DNA of 64,000 nt from Streptomyces sp. NRRL F-525 (GTDB taxonomy: Bacteria > Actinomycetota > Actinomycetes > Streptomycetales > Streptomycetaceae): contig NZ_JNXE01000026.1 in assembly GCF_000716605.1 (NCBI RefSeq), positions 86,087 through 150,086 of the forward strand, in the 5' to 3' direction. The position numbers and the translations under genes are program-made. Below, one piece after another: positions 1 to 8,352 of the stretch (positions are counted from its first letter, which is position 1; the number at the start of each line of letters is the position of its first letter). Under the pieces are notes generated by a model. It saw only the letters and a list, made by a program, of their open reading frames with translations. It did not search any database and was not told the origin of the DNA.

Positions 1-3000
1 GGGTGTCCGGGTGAATACCGCCACAGTGCGTCCCGGAACGACGAAGGTGCCCGAAACCTTCGCGTAAGAGGCCGACTTCACGGTGCCGTCCGCGCCCGCC
101 GCCTGCACCGGGTGCAGCCGGTAACCGGTGCCCGCGAGGGAGCCGACCTTCTGCTCCTGCTTGCTCGGCGTCGCGTTGAACACGACCACCAGATCACCGA
201 GTTCCATGGTGATCACCCCGGGCGTCTCGTCCTTCCCGGACAGCGGGAAGGACATCTCCGACTGCACCTGCCCGGCCGTGCCCAGCGAGAAGACGGGCTC
301 GGTCGTACGGATCCTCAGCAGATCCTGGTACGCGGCCGAGGCCCCGTCGATCTGCCCGCAGCCCACCTTCACGGACGTCAACAAGCCTTTCGCGTACGGC
401 CACTTGGACGCGTTGTCGGCCGCCATCGGCAGCCCCCGCCCGAAGCCGTTGCCGTCCGCGCAGTTCCAGTGGATCGCGTTGAACCAGTCACCGCTGTCGA
501 ACGAGTTGCGGTCCAGTGACTTGGAACGCAGCAGGTCGGTACCGGCCTGGGAGAGGGACGGCCCCTGCGAGAGGGTGGCGGTGGCCATCGCGAGGACCTG
601 CATCCGGGCCCGGTCGGCGGCGCTCGTCGTGGCGGGCAACTTGTAGGTCAGCGCGTCGAACAGCGACTCGTTGTCGTGCGCGTCGACGTAGGCGAGGGCG
701 TCGCCGGGCGCGTCCGCGTATCCGGCGGGAGCGCCGTTGTAGTCGATCTCGGCGCCGGTGACGTCCTTCCCGTCGGTGTCGGTGAAGTGGTATTTCGCGA
801 GGTTGCCGCTCAGGCCGACCTTGATGAGGTCCTGGTAGTGCAGGAGGCGGGCCTTCTGCTCGGCCGAAGTGCCGTTCGCCGTGGAGGAGTTGGGGTCGGT
901 GTAGAGCCCGGACGCGAAGCCCTGCACCCCCGGGTCCTCGTCGAAGGGGCTGCCGCCGCGTACGGCGTCACGGGCCCGGTCGGAGAAGGTCGCGATGCCC
1001 GTGCCGGCCATGTTCTTCTGCGTGGCCTGCACGAAACGGGCGTCGTCGGCGACCTCGCCGAAGTTCCAGCCCTCGCCGTACATGATGATCTTCTTGCCGT
1101 CGACGCCGTCCTTCGCGAGGGTCAGCGCGTCCAACGCCTCGCGTACGGCAAGGATGTTGGCCTTGGGCTGGTGCCCCATGAGGTCGAAGCGGAAGCCGTC
1201 GACCTTGTACTCCTTGGCCCAGGTGACCACGGAGTCGACGACGAGCTTGCCCATCATGGCGTTCTCGGTGGCCGTGTTGGCACAGCAGGTGGAGGTGGCC
1301 ACGCTGCCGTCGGCCAACAGCCGCTGGTAGTAGCCGGGCACGATCTTGTCCAGGACCGAGTAGTCCGCCTGCCCGCTGGCCGCCGTGTGGTTGTAGACCA
1401 CGTCCATGACGACCCGAAGGCCGTCCTCGTTCAGCGACTTGACCATCTTGCGGAACTCGACGGTACGACCGGTGCCGTCCGGGTCGGTCGCGTACGAACC
1501 CTCCGGAACCGTGAAGTGGTACGGGTCGTAACCCCAGTTGTAGGCGTCCTTCGCGGCGACGGCCGCCACGCACGCCTGCTGCTGCTCGGAGTCTGCGGCG
1601 TAGGAGGCGAGATCGCAGTCGGTGGTGGACTGCTCGGACTTCTTCTCCGGGATGGTGGCGATGTCGAAGGCGGGCAGCAGATGCACGTACGACGTCCCGG
1701 ACTTGGCCAGTTCGCGCAGATGCTTCGAGCCGTCGCTGTTCTTGTCCGTGAAGGCGAGATACGTGCCCCGGTCGGCGGCCGGCACCGTCTTGTCGTCAAC
1801 CGAGTAGTCCCGGATGTGCAGTTCCTGGATCTCGGCGTCCTTCAGCGGCACCGCCTTCGGCTTCTTCAGGCTCGACCAGCCGCTCGGGGCAAGGGACTTG
1901 TCGGCGAGGTCGACGACGAGGCTCTGCTTCGAGTCGGTGGTGAGGGCGACCGAGTAGGGGTCGGTGACCTCGTTGGTGACGACCTTCTGGACGGTCGGCG
2001 CCCACACCTTCACCACGTACCGGTACGGCTTGTTCTTCCAGGAGGCCGGACCGGTGACGGACCAGACGCCGGTGGTGGCGTTCCGGCTCATCTTCTTGAG
2101 CGACCCGTCGAGATCGAGGGACACGCTCTGCGCGGTCGGCGCCCAAACGGCCAGCGTGGGACGGCCGTTGTGGAAGGTGGGGCCGAGGTCGGCCTTGGTC
2201 GCGGAGCCGTACAGGTCGTCGAGTACGCCGGCGATCTGCACGCCGGTGGCGGCCAACACGGCCCCGTTGACGGCCCGTTGGGTGGCGACGAGTTGCCCGT
2301 CCAGGGCCTCCTTCACCCGTCCCCGGTCACGCGCGTCGACGGACCAGGCCGAATAGTCCTTGAGATACGGGAACTTGGCCTTCTGAGCATCGGTGAGCGT
2401 GGTCTTGGACAGCCGCAGCCACCGCTCGTCGTCACTCGTCAGCGCGCCGCCCTTCGCGGCGATCGAACCGTCGTGGGAGTACACGAGCTGGGTGGAGGCA
2501 GCCGCGTCGGAGCCGTTCCAGGCGACCGTGTTCCGGTCGATCCAGACCGCCTTGGAGGTGGTCAGGTCGAGGGCGGCCGCGCTCCCGGCGGGCTGTGGCA
2601 GGAGGTACTTCTCCTGGCCGTTCAAGAGCCAGACCTCGTTGCCGTTGGTCTTGATGTCCAGCGACTGGTCGGCGGAGAGGTCCTTCTCGTCGCCGTTGTG
2701 GATGATGTAACTGAGGCTGGTGGCACCGGAGGTGAGCGGTACCTCGAAGACAGCGCCATACGCGTCGGTCTTCACCGGCTGCAGCGGGCTCGACCAGTCC
2801 GTGGGGCTCGCGGCACCCGTCCAGACGTGCAGCCCCCAGCCGGAGTAGTCACCGTCGGCGCGGTGGTAGTGGATGACGGCCTTGGTGGTGTCCTGCGCCG
2901 GGTAGTCGGGCCGCTGTGTCTGTACGGCCTCCTTGCCCTGCTCGATCCACACCTCACCGGTCTGCGCGACGTCGATCGAACGATCGGCGGTGACGTCCTT

Positions 3001-5409
3001 GTTGCCGTCCTTGTCGATCACCAGGAAGCTGACGTTCGTCGCGCCGGGCTTCAACTTGACGTAGGCGAAGGCGCCGTAGGCATCGCGGCCGACGAAGGGA
3101 TGGCTCGCGGGCCACGTCGTCGCCTCGCCGTCGGCGAGGTCACCCCAGGCGTAGAGGCCCCAGTCGGCGTAGTCGCCGTCGGTGCGCTTGTAGTGGACGA
3201 TCGCGTAGTCGCGGGAGGAGGCGGTGGGGATCGCTTCGACGGGCGGGGTGCCGGTGGTGGAGGCGGCCGTCGCGCTCGCAGTACGTCCGGTCGAGTCGAC
3301 GACAACTGCCTTGTAGCGCAGGGCGGTTCCGGCGGGTACGTCCTTCCCGATCGCCTGCGTGACCTTGTACGGGGCGTGGTCGGCGGAGCCGAGCGTCCGC
3401 CACTTGCCGTTGCCCGTCTGGGCGGCGAAGACGACCCGGTCGAGCTGGCCGCCGGTGACGTCGGCGCTCAACTCGACGGTGCCGGCGGCTCCGGCGTCCG
3501 GGGCCTTGAGGGTGATCGTGGGCTTGGTGACGGGCTTGGCCAGGGCGCCTGCCGCCTTGAGGACGATCGCGGTACCGGCGGGCACGGTGACGGTGACCTT
3601 GTTGTCGGCGCCGCTCGTCGCGGTGGCCGAAGTGCCGTAGATCCCGCGGTACTTCATGTCCGGCGAACCGGTCGCGAAGGTGACCGTCTTCGCGGTGTCG
3701 GCGTTGTTGAGGGCGACGACGTACTCAGCGCTGCCGCTGGTCCGCGTGAAGGCGTAGACACCGGCGCCGTCGGCCGCGTAGCGCTCGGTCTGGACGCCGT
3801 CGGTGAGGGCGGGGTTGTCCTTGCGGAGCTTCGAGAGAGCGGCAATCTGCTTGTACAGCGGGGCAGTTGAGTCGTAGGAGTCACTGGCGGCCGTACGGTC
3901 GGTGCCGATCTCGTCGTCGTCGAGATAGTCGGCGACCTTCGACGCGAACATCGTCTGCCGGGCGTCCTTGTCGCCGCCGGAGCCGGTGAAGCCCTGTTCG
4001 TCGCCGTAGTAGACGACGGGGTTGCCGCGGCTGAGGAACATCAACTCGTTGGCGAGCTTGTCCTTGGCGAGGAGTTGGGCGTCGGTGGCCTTGGGGTTGT
4101 CCTGATCGAGGAAGTAGCCGATGCGGCCCATGTCGTGGTTGCCGAGGAAGGTGACCTGCTCGTACGCGTTCGCCTTGTCGGTCGTGTACTTGTAGTCGTC
4201 GCCGAAGACACTCGCGAGCTTCTGCGCGCTGCCGCCCTGGGAGGCGTAGGCACGGGCCGCGTCCTGGAAGGGGAAGTCGAGCGTGGCGTCCAGGCGGCCC
4301 TGGGTGACGTACGGCGAAGTGACCGACGTGTCGGCGGAGTAGACCTCGCCGAACATGAAGAAGTTCTTCCGGCCGTGCTGGGCCGCGTAGTTGTCGAGCG
4401 CGGTGGCCCACTGGGTCCAGAAGTCCATGTCGACGTGCTTGACGGTGTCGATGCGGAAGCCGTCGACGTCGAAGTCGCGGACCCACTTCTCGTAGATCTT
4501 CTCCATGCCGCTGACGACCTCGGGACGTTCGGTCCACAGGTCGTCCAGGCCGGAGAAGTCGCCGTAGGTGGCGTTCTCGCCGACGTAGGTCGAGTCGCCC
4601 CGATTGTGGTACATCGTCGGGTCGTTGAGCCAGGCCGGGACCTTCGCGTTCGCCTTGTCGGCGGGGACGGTCGGGGTCTTCGGGAAGGACGCGGTGGTGA
4701 CCTTGGGGAACGTCTTCTTGCCGTCCGCGTAGTCGGCGTCGTCGAAGGGCTGCCCGTCCTTGGTCAGGTACGGGAAGGCGCCCTTGGAGAGGTAGTCGTA
4801 GGACTTGCCCTCGTAGTCGACGACGTCGGCGGTGTGGTTGGTGATGACGTCGAAGAAGACCTTCATGCCCTTGGCGTGGGCCTTGGAGATGAGGGTCGCG
4901 AGGTCCTTGTTGGTGCCGAAGTGCGGGTCGACCTGGGTGAAGTCCGTTATCCAGTAACCGTGGTAGCCGGCCGAGGCGTCGGCGCCGGTCCCCTGCACGG
5001 GCTGGTTCTTGAAGATCGGGGCCATCCAGATGGCGGTGGTGCCGAGGCCCTTGATGTAGTCGAGCCTGTTCGTCAGACCCTTGAGGTCGCCGCCCTGGTA
5101 GAAGCCCTTGTCGGTGGGGTCGTAGCCGGTGCTGAGACGTGAACCGGTCAGCCCGCCTTGGTCGTTGGAGGTGTCTCCGTTGGCGAACCGGTCCGGCATC
5201 ACGAAGTAGAACTGCTCGCGGGTGTCGTCGTGCCGGGCGGGCGTCGCGGCCAGCTTGGCGTCGGACGGGGGTGCGGGCGGGGCGGCCGCGTGGGCGGCGA
5301 GGGGCTGGACGAAGGCCGCGAGGAGGGCGGCGACGATGACGCCCGTGGCCCTTCTCCGTCGCTCGGTGCGGCGCGTGCGGGGCGCGGGCGCGGGCCATCT
5401 CGGTATCAC
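1..5409 (-). CDS. Secreted bifunctional amylopullulanase (alpha-amylase + type I pullulanase), 3' end cut by window edge
   Basis: Extracellular starch and pullulan degradation. Open for 1803 codons from GTG at 5409 to the left edge with no stop, but the last residues (VPGRTVAVFTRTP) look like the normal pullulanase C-terminus, so few residues should be missing. AAGGAG lies 9 nt before the GTG. Residues 1-41 are Arg-rich plus a hydrophobic stretch ending AHA, a signal peptide. A first GH13 domain follows with the four conserved regions (DVITNH near 188, GFRIDTVKH near 320, GEVYS near 353, LGNHD near 426). Two starch-binding PUD/CBM41-like modules with the pattern HY.R.DGDY..WGL lie near 735 and 850. 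A second GH13 domain of pullulanase type has VVYNHT near 1340, GFRFDLMGH near 1405, GEGW near 1447 and DAHDNE near 1577. A MalR-type box lies upstream. Confidence 0.93.
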   Translation of the reverse strand, partial: MIPRWPAPAPRTRRTERRRRATGVIVAALLAAFVQPLAAHAAAPPAPPSDAKLAATPARHDDTREQFYFVMPDRFANGDTSNDQGGLTGSRLSTGYDPTDKGFYQGGDLKGLTNRLDYIKGLGTTAIWMAPIFKNQPVQGTGADASAGYHGYWITDFTQVDPHFGTNKDLATLISKAHAKGMKVFFDVITNHTADVVDYEGKSYDYLSKGAFPYLTKDGQPFDDADYADGKKTFPKVTTASFPKTPTVPADKANAKVPAWLNDPTMYHNRGDSTYVGENATYGDFSGLDDLWTERPEVVSGMEKIYEKWVRDFDVDGFRIDTVKHVDMDFWTQWATALDNYAAQHGRKNFFMFGEVYSADTSVTSPYVTQGRLDATLDFPFQDAARAYASQGGSAQKLASVFGDDYKYTTDKANAYEQVTFLGNHDMGRIGYFLDQDNPKATDAQLLAKDKLANELMFLSRGNPVVYYGDEQGFTGSGGDKDARQTMFASKVADYLDDDEIGTDRTAASDSYDSTAPLYKQIAALSKLRKDNPALTDGVQTERYAADGAGVYAFTRTSGSAEYVVALNNADTAKTVTFATGSPDMKYRGIYGTSATATSGADNKVTVTVPAGTAIVLKAAGALAKPVTKPTITLKAPDAGAAGTVELSADVTGGQLDRVVFAAQTGNGKWRTLGSADHAPYKVTQAIGKDVPAGTALRYKAVVVDSTGRTASATAASTTGTPPVEAIPTASSRDYAIVHYKRTDGDYADWGLYAWGDLADGEATTWPASHPFVGRDAYGAFAYVKLKPGATNVSFLVIDKDGNKDVTADRSIDVAQTGEVWIEQGKEAVQTQRPDYPAQDTTKAVIHYHRADGDYSGWGLHVWTGAASPTDWSSPLQPVKTDAYGAVFEVPLTSGATSLSYIIHNGDEKDLSADQSLDIKTNGNEVWLLNGQEKYLLPQPAGSAAALDLTTSKAVWIDRNTVAWNGSDAAASTQLVYSHDGSIAAKGGALTSDDERWLRLSKTTLTDAQKAKFPYLKDYSAWSVDARDRGRVKEALDGQLVATQRAVNGAVLAATGVQIAGVLDDLYGSATKADLGPTFHNGRPTLAVWAPTAQSVSLDLDGSLKKMSRNATTGVWSVTGPASWKNKPYRYVVKVWAPTVQKVVTNEVTDPYSVALTTDSKQSLVVDLADKSLAPSGWSSLKKPKAVPLKDAEIQELHIRDYSVDDKTVPAADRGTYLAFTDKNSDGSKHLRELAKSGTSYVHLLPAFDIATIPEKKSEQSTTDCDLASYAADSEQQQACVAAVAAKDAYNWGYDPYHFTVPEGSYATDPDGTGRTVEFRKMVKSLNEDGLRVVMDVVYNHTAASGQADYSVLDKIVPGYYQRLLADGSVATSTCCANTATENAMMGKLVVDSVVTWAKEYKVDGFRFDLMGHQPKANILAVREALDALTLAKDGVDGKKIIMYGEGWNFGEVADDARFVQATQKNMAGTGIATFSDRARDAVRGGSPFDEDPGVQGFASGLYTDPNSSTANGTSAEQKARLLHYQDLIKVGLSGNLAKYHFTDTDGKDVTGAEIDYNGAPAGYADAPGDALAYVDAHDNESLFDALTYKLPATTSAADRARMQVLAMATATLSQGPSLSQAGTDLLRSKSLDRNSFDSGDWFNAIHWNCADGNGFGRGLPMAADNASKWPYAKGLLTSVKVGCGQIDGASAAYQDLLRIRTTEPVFSLGTAGQVQSEMSFPLSGKDETPGVITMELGDLVVVFNATPSKQEQKVGSLAGTGYRLHPVQAAGADGTVKSASYAKVSGTFVVPGRTVAVFTRTP

Positions 5410-5474
5410 AGGCGTGAACTCCTTGCGATTACGGCTCAGTTCGGGTCCGACCCCGGCGAGACCGTATCGCCGAC

Positions 5475-5493
5475 GCAAGGGTTGCAGCAAGAG
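5475..5493. promoter_or_regulatory. Putative MalR operator upstream of amylopullulanase
   Basis: GCAAGGGTTGCAGCAAGAG contains TTGCAGCAAGA (5482-5492), closely matching TTGCTGCAAGA upstream of the alpha-amylase and the boxes between malE and malR. It lies 66-84 nt upstream of the pullulanase GTG. LacI-family MalR is known to repress maltose genes in Streptomyces; assignment of this site to MalR is inferred from the shared motif. Confidence 0.6.
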
Positions 5494-5703
5494 TCGTGAA
5501 AGCGATGGAAAGAACTTTCAGCAGCGGTCCCGGCGGTTCCCTACCGGAACGGTCTGGAACCGATCACTCCGGCAACCCGTCCTACAGGCCGTACCTGTTG
5601 CACATCGCGGAACACGGGCCCGGGCCTCACCCCTCGGCACGGCCGTCACCCGCGACACGCCTCCGGGTAGGACACGATCCGCTCCGGGCCGTCCGGTTCA
5701 CCA

Positions 5704-5738
5704 CCCTTGGTCAATAGATTTACCTAGGCAACCAAGGG
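5704..5738. promoter_or_regulatory. Inverted repeat upstream of the 301-aa unknown gene
   Basis: CCCTTGGT (5704-5711) is repeated inverted as ACCAAGGG (5731-5738) around an A/T-richer core containing TTTACCTAGGCAAC, itself nearly palindromic about CCTAGG. It sits 20 nt before the ATG with no T-run, so it reads more like an operator overlapping a promoter than a terminator. Confidence 0.4.
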
Positions 5739-5758
5739 CATGCGAGAGGAAAGCCTTG

Positions 5759-6664
5759 ATGGAGCCTTTGATGGAGCCTGTGATGGAGTTATCCCATCTG
5801 GTGGAGGCGCTGAGAGCGGAGGCGCTGGACGCCGCCCTGACCGACGACGGCCAGATCGTCGTCAACCTGCCTGGTTGCAGGGACCAGTTGATCCTCGGAC
5901 CCAGCCGGGGCGGGAGCGAGCCCCGGCTGTTCTGGCAGCGCCGTACGTTCCTGGGGACCCGGACGAACGAGTGCGGGTACCTGGAGTGGACTGCCGCCCC
6001 GCAGCCGGTAGTTGGGGCGATCCTCGGCTACGCGCGCGCTCCCGGCCTGACCGGACCGCAGTACGGACCGGTGCTGGACGCGCTGCGGAGCAACGGCCTC
6101 GACGCGGCGATCGTGACGACCGGCGGGGGCTGCCATCTGATCCGGGTCTACCTCGCCGACGGCACCCAACTCATCGTCGGGGCACCCGAGTCGCTCCCTC
6201 CGCAGCTGTCCCAGGTGACCGGCTGGCTCGTCCGGCACAAGGGCCCCGGCGACAGATCCACGGTCGTCTACCACTCGGCTCCACCTCCGGCTTCGGCTTC
6301 GGCTTCGGCTTCGCAGGACCACGATTCCGGCGCCCCGACCGGCGGCCCCGACGTCCACTTGATGGCCAAGCACGTCGCCCGCTACGTCACGGAGGCGGGC
6401 CTGCGCCACGACGGCCACCGCCGGCCGACCGCACCGGCACCCGAGGGGGAGGTCACGGCGAGGTCGCTGTCCCGGCTGATCGGCGAGCTGGCCCACCTGC
6501 CGCGCCACCAGGAGGAGTTGGACAACCCCGGCGGCGCCCTCATCACCGTCACCGAGCGGGACGGCAGCAACACCCGGACGACCGAGGTCCCCGCCGAACT
6601 CGTGAGCCGTATGCACACGGTCCTGTTCAACATGCTCACCGTCATGCGGCCGTACGACGAGTAG
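5759..6664 (+). CDS. Conserved hypothetical protein, 301 aa
   Basis: I do not recognise the family. Start at ATG 5759 follows GAGAGGAAAG; the first residues MEPLMEPVMEL come from a near-duplicated 15-nt unit, so three ATGs compete and any could start the protein. The soluble N-terminal half (about 1-170) is regular alpha/beta-looking sequence without TM segments or signal peptide. A low-complexity Pro/Ala/Ser linker (PPPASASASAS), encoded by four tandem GGCTTC hexamers at 6289-6312, joins it to a charged helical C-terminal part ending MRPYDE. The next gene starts 62 nt downstream on the same strand and encodes a DNA-binding protein, so the two may form an operon. Confidence 0.75.
   Translation: MEPLMEPVMELSHLVEALRAEALDAALTDDGQIVVNLPGCRDQLILGPSRGGSEPRLFWQRRTFLGTRTNECGYLEWTAAPQPVVGAILGYARAPGLTGPQYGPVLDALRSNGLDAAIVTTGGGCHLIRVYLADGTQLIVGAPESLPPQLSQVTGWLVRHKGPGDRSTVVYHSAPPPASASASASQDHDSGAPTGGPDVHLMAKHVARYVTEAGLRHDGHRRPTAPAPEGEVTARSLSRLIGELAHLPRHQEELDNPGGALITVTERDGSNTRTTEVPAELVSRMHTVLFNMLTVMRPYDE
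6289..6312 (+). repeat. (GGCTTC)4 tandem hexanucleotide repeat
   Basis: Four perfect GGCTTC copies encode alternating Ala-Ser in the linker of the preceding gene. Unit length is a multiple of three, so slippage would change linker length without a frameshift. Confidence 0.8.
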
Positions 6665-6726
6665 GGGCTCTGCGCGCCCGGCCTCAACGGGACCCCGTGC
6701 GGGTGCCGTTGAGGCGGAGCGGGACG

Positions 6727-7590
6727 ATGAAAGGGATGACGACGACGCGAGAACAGTTCGAGCAGCGGCTCGCCGCGCTGAGCGACCCCTGGGTCACCCG
6801 CAGGCAGGTGGCGGAGCTGGCCGGGGTCGCGGAGAAGACGGTCCGGAACTGGCTGACCGAAGACCCCCTCGCCCCCTCCCGCGTCCGCACGGGCCCGCAC
6901 AACGCCCAACTCATCGAGCGCGAGGCGGCGTTGACCCTGGTCCGCCGGAACCTCTTCGAGCCCAGGCCCGGCACGGCTGTCCTGCGCACCGGCCCGCGGC
7001 TGGCGGCGGAACCCCGGCGCCTGAGCCATGCCCCCGGCGAGCAGTGGGGATGGGCCGACATCGCGAGGCGGCGCGGGGTGACGCCCGGCGCCGTCAGCAA
7101 CCTGGCGAAGTCCTACGAGAACCACCCGGTCAGGCCGTTCCCACGAGCCGTAGGACACAAGCGGGACGCGGCGGCCGTAGCCGAGTGGTTCCTCTGGTAC
7201 GACACCGAGCGCCCGGGGTACGCGGAGCGGCGCGCGTACGGACGTGTCCCGGAAGTCGTCGCCCGGCTGGAGGCGGCGCTGGCCGGCCCGGAGGACCTGA
7301 CCACGACGCGGCTCGCGTACGAGTTGGGCGTCGCCCACACCGTGGCACGGACCTATCTCGCCGAAGCCGCACGGCAGTTGATGCCCCGTCACGGGCTCAT
7401 CGCCCGCAACGCCATCGCGGATCTGCTGGCACAGTCCGGCCACGACGGAACGGCCGAGCAGCGACGCGAGCGGGTGCGGACCCTGCTGAGCCGGAAGGAC
7501 GCGCCGCGCAGGCACGTCATGGTCGGGGGGACGGACTACTACGAGAAGGCTGCGATCGACCGCCTTCTGTCGTCACGGCGGGACGGCTGA
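6727..7590 (+). CDS. DNA-binding protein with three helix-turn-helix-like segments, 287 aa
   Basis: ATG 6727 lies 7 nt after GGAG; a second ATG (6736) is possible. Residues 22-44 (VTRRQVAELAGVAEKTVRNWL) are a clear excisionase/MerR-type HTH. Residues 107-128 (WGWADIARRRGVTPGAVSNLA) and 190-212 (LTTTRLAYELGVAHTVARTYL) repeat the same helix-turn-helix pattern. No sensor or enzyme domain was recognised. It could be a regulator or a structural DNA-binding protein. The upstream neighbour is an unknown soluble protein on the same strand, so they may act together. Confidence 0.72.
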   Translation: MKGMTTTREQFEQRLAALSDPWVTRRQVAELAGVAEKTVRNWLTEDPLAPSRVRTGPHNAQLIEREAALTLVRRNLFEPRPGTAVLRTGPRLAAEPRRLSHAPGEQWGWADIARRRGVTPGAVSNLAKSYENHPVRPFPRAVGHKRDAAAVAEWFLWYDTERPGYAERRAYGRVPEVVARLEAALAGPEDLTTTRLAYELGVAHTVARTYLAEAARQLMPRHGLIARNAIADLLAQSGHDGTAEQRRERVRTLLSRKDAPRRHVMVGGTDYYEKAAIDRLLSSRRDG

Positions 7591-7665
7591 GGAGCCCGTC
7601 CCCAAAGAGGTACTCGGACGCGTGCTGACGGCGGCGACCCGGGTAGCGCTGGGCATACGCCTGAG

Positions 7666-8352
7666 CTAGGCGCCACGGCCCGGGGCGATCAGACCCGTCT
7701 CGTAGGCGAAGACGACGGCCTGGACACGGTCGCGCAGGTCCAGCTTCGACAGGATGCGGCCGACGTGGCTCTTGACCGTGGTCGGGCTGAGGAACAGCCG
7801 GGAAGCGAGTTCGGCATTGCTGAGGCCCGTCGCGAGCAGGCGGAGCACCTCGAGCTCGCGCGGGGTCAGGCCGGACAGATCGCGGTGTGCGGCGATGGTC
7901 TGCGGTTCGTCGTGATGGGCGAACCGCTCGATCAGCCGACGAGTGATGGCGGGCGCGAGGAGAGCGTCGCCGGTCTGCACCAGGCGTAAGGCGGAGACCA
8001 GATGTTCGGGGGTGACGTCCTTGAGCAGGAAACCGCTGGCACCGGCCGTGAGGGCGGCGTAGACGTAGTGGTCGAGGTCGTATGTGGTGAGGATGATGAT
8101 CCGCGTTCCGGCCGGGCCGGCGTCGCCGATGATGCGCCTGGTGGCCTCGATGCCGTCCATCTCGGGCATCCGGATGTCCATGAGGACGACGTCGGGCCGC
8201 GTACGGCGAACCGCTGCGACAGCCTCGGCCCCGCCGGCGGCCTCGGCCGTCACTTCGATGCCGTCTGCGGCCAGGATCATCCTGAAGCCGGTGCGTACGA
8301 GGGCTTGGTCGTCGGCGATGACGGCGCGCAGCGGTGGTTGGTCCGTGGTCAT
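7666..8352 (-). CDS. NarL/LuxR-family response regulator
   Basis: Receiver domain at residues 8-125 with acidic pair DD at 14-15, phospho-acceptor Asp59 in VVLMDIRMPEMDG and conserved Lys in LLKDVTPEH. A LuxR-type HTH follows near 160-215 (LTPRELEVLRLLATGLSNAELASRLFLSPTTVKSHV). Length 228 aa is normal. Its ATG overlaps the histidine kinase stop by 4 nt, so the pair is translationally coupled. Likely targets are the divergent ABC transporter genes next door, inferred from position only. Confidence 0.92.
   Translation of the reverse strand: MTTDQPPLRAVIADDQALVRTGFRMILAADGIEVTAEAAGGAEAVAAVRRTRPDVVLMDIRMPEMDGIEATRRIIGDAGPAGTRIIILTTYDLDHYVYAALTAGASGFLLKDVTPEHLVSALRLVQTGDALLAPAITRRLIERFAHHDEPQTIAAHRDLSGLTPRELEVLRLLATGLSNAELASRLFLSPTTVKSHVGRILSKLDLRDRVQAVVFAYETGLIAPGRGA

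Larger units (their letters stand above)
5410..5758. other. 349-nt intergenic region between amylopullulanase and the next gene
   Basis: Divergent promoter region. It holds one MalR-type box near the pullulanase end (5475-5493) and an inverted repeat near the other gene (5704-5738). Nothing else with coding character was seen; the open frames crossing it are Arg/Pro-rich chance frames. Confidence 0.6.

Noticed and set aside
676..3870. Plus-strand open frame of 1064 codons
   Set aside because: It is antisense to the amylopullulanase, whose minus-strand frame shows full catalytic motifs. The plus frame is Val/Gly/Arg-rich with no domains, an effect of GC-rich codon use.
3881..5398. Minus-strand open frame of 505 codons
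   Set aside because: Wrong frame of the same gene; it is Arg/Pro-rich, while the frame from GTG 5409 carries GH13 motifs and a signal peptide.
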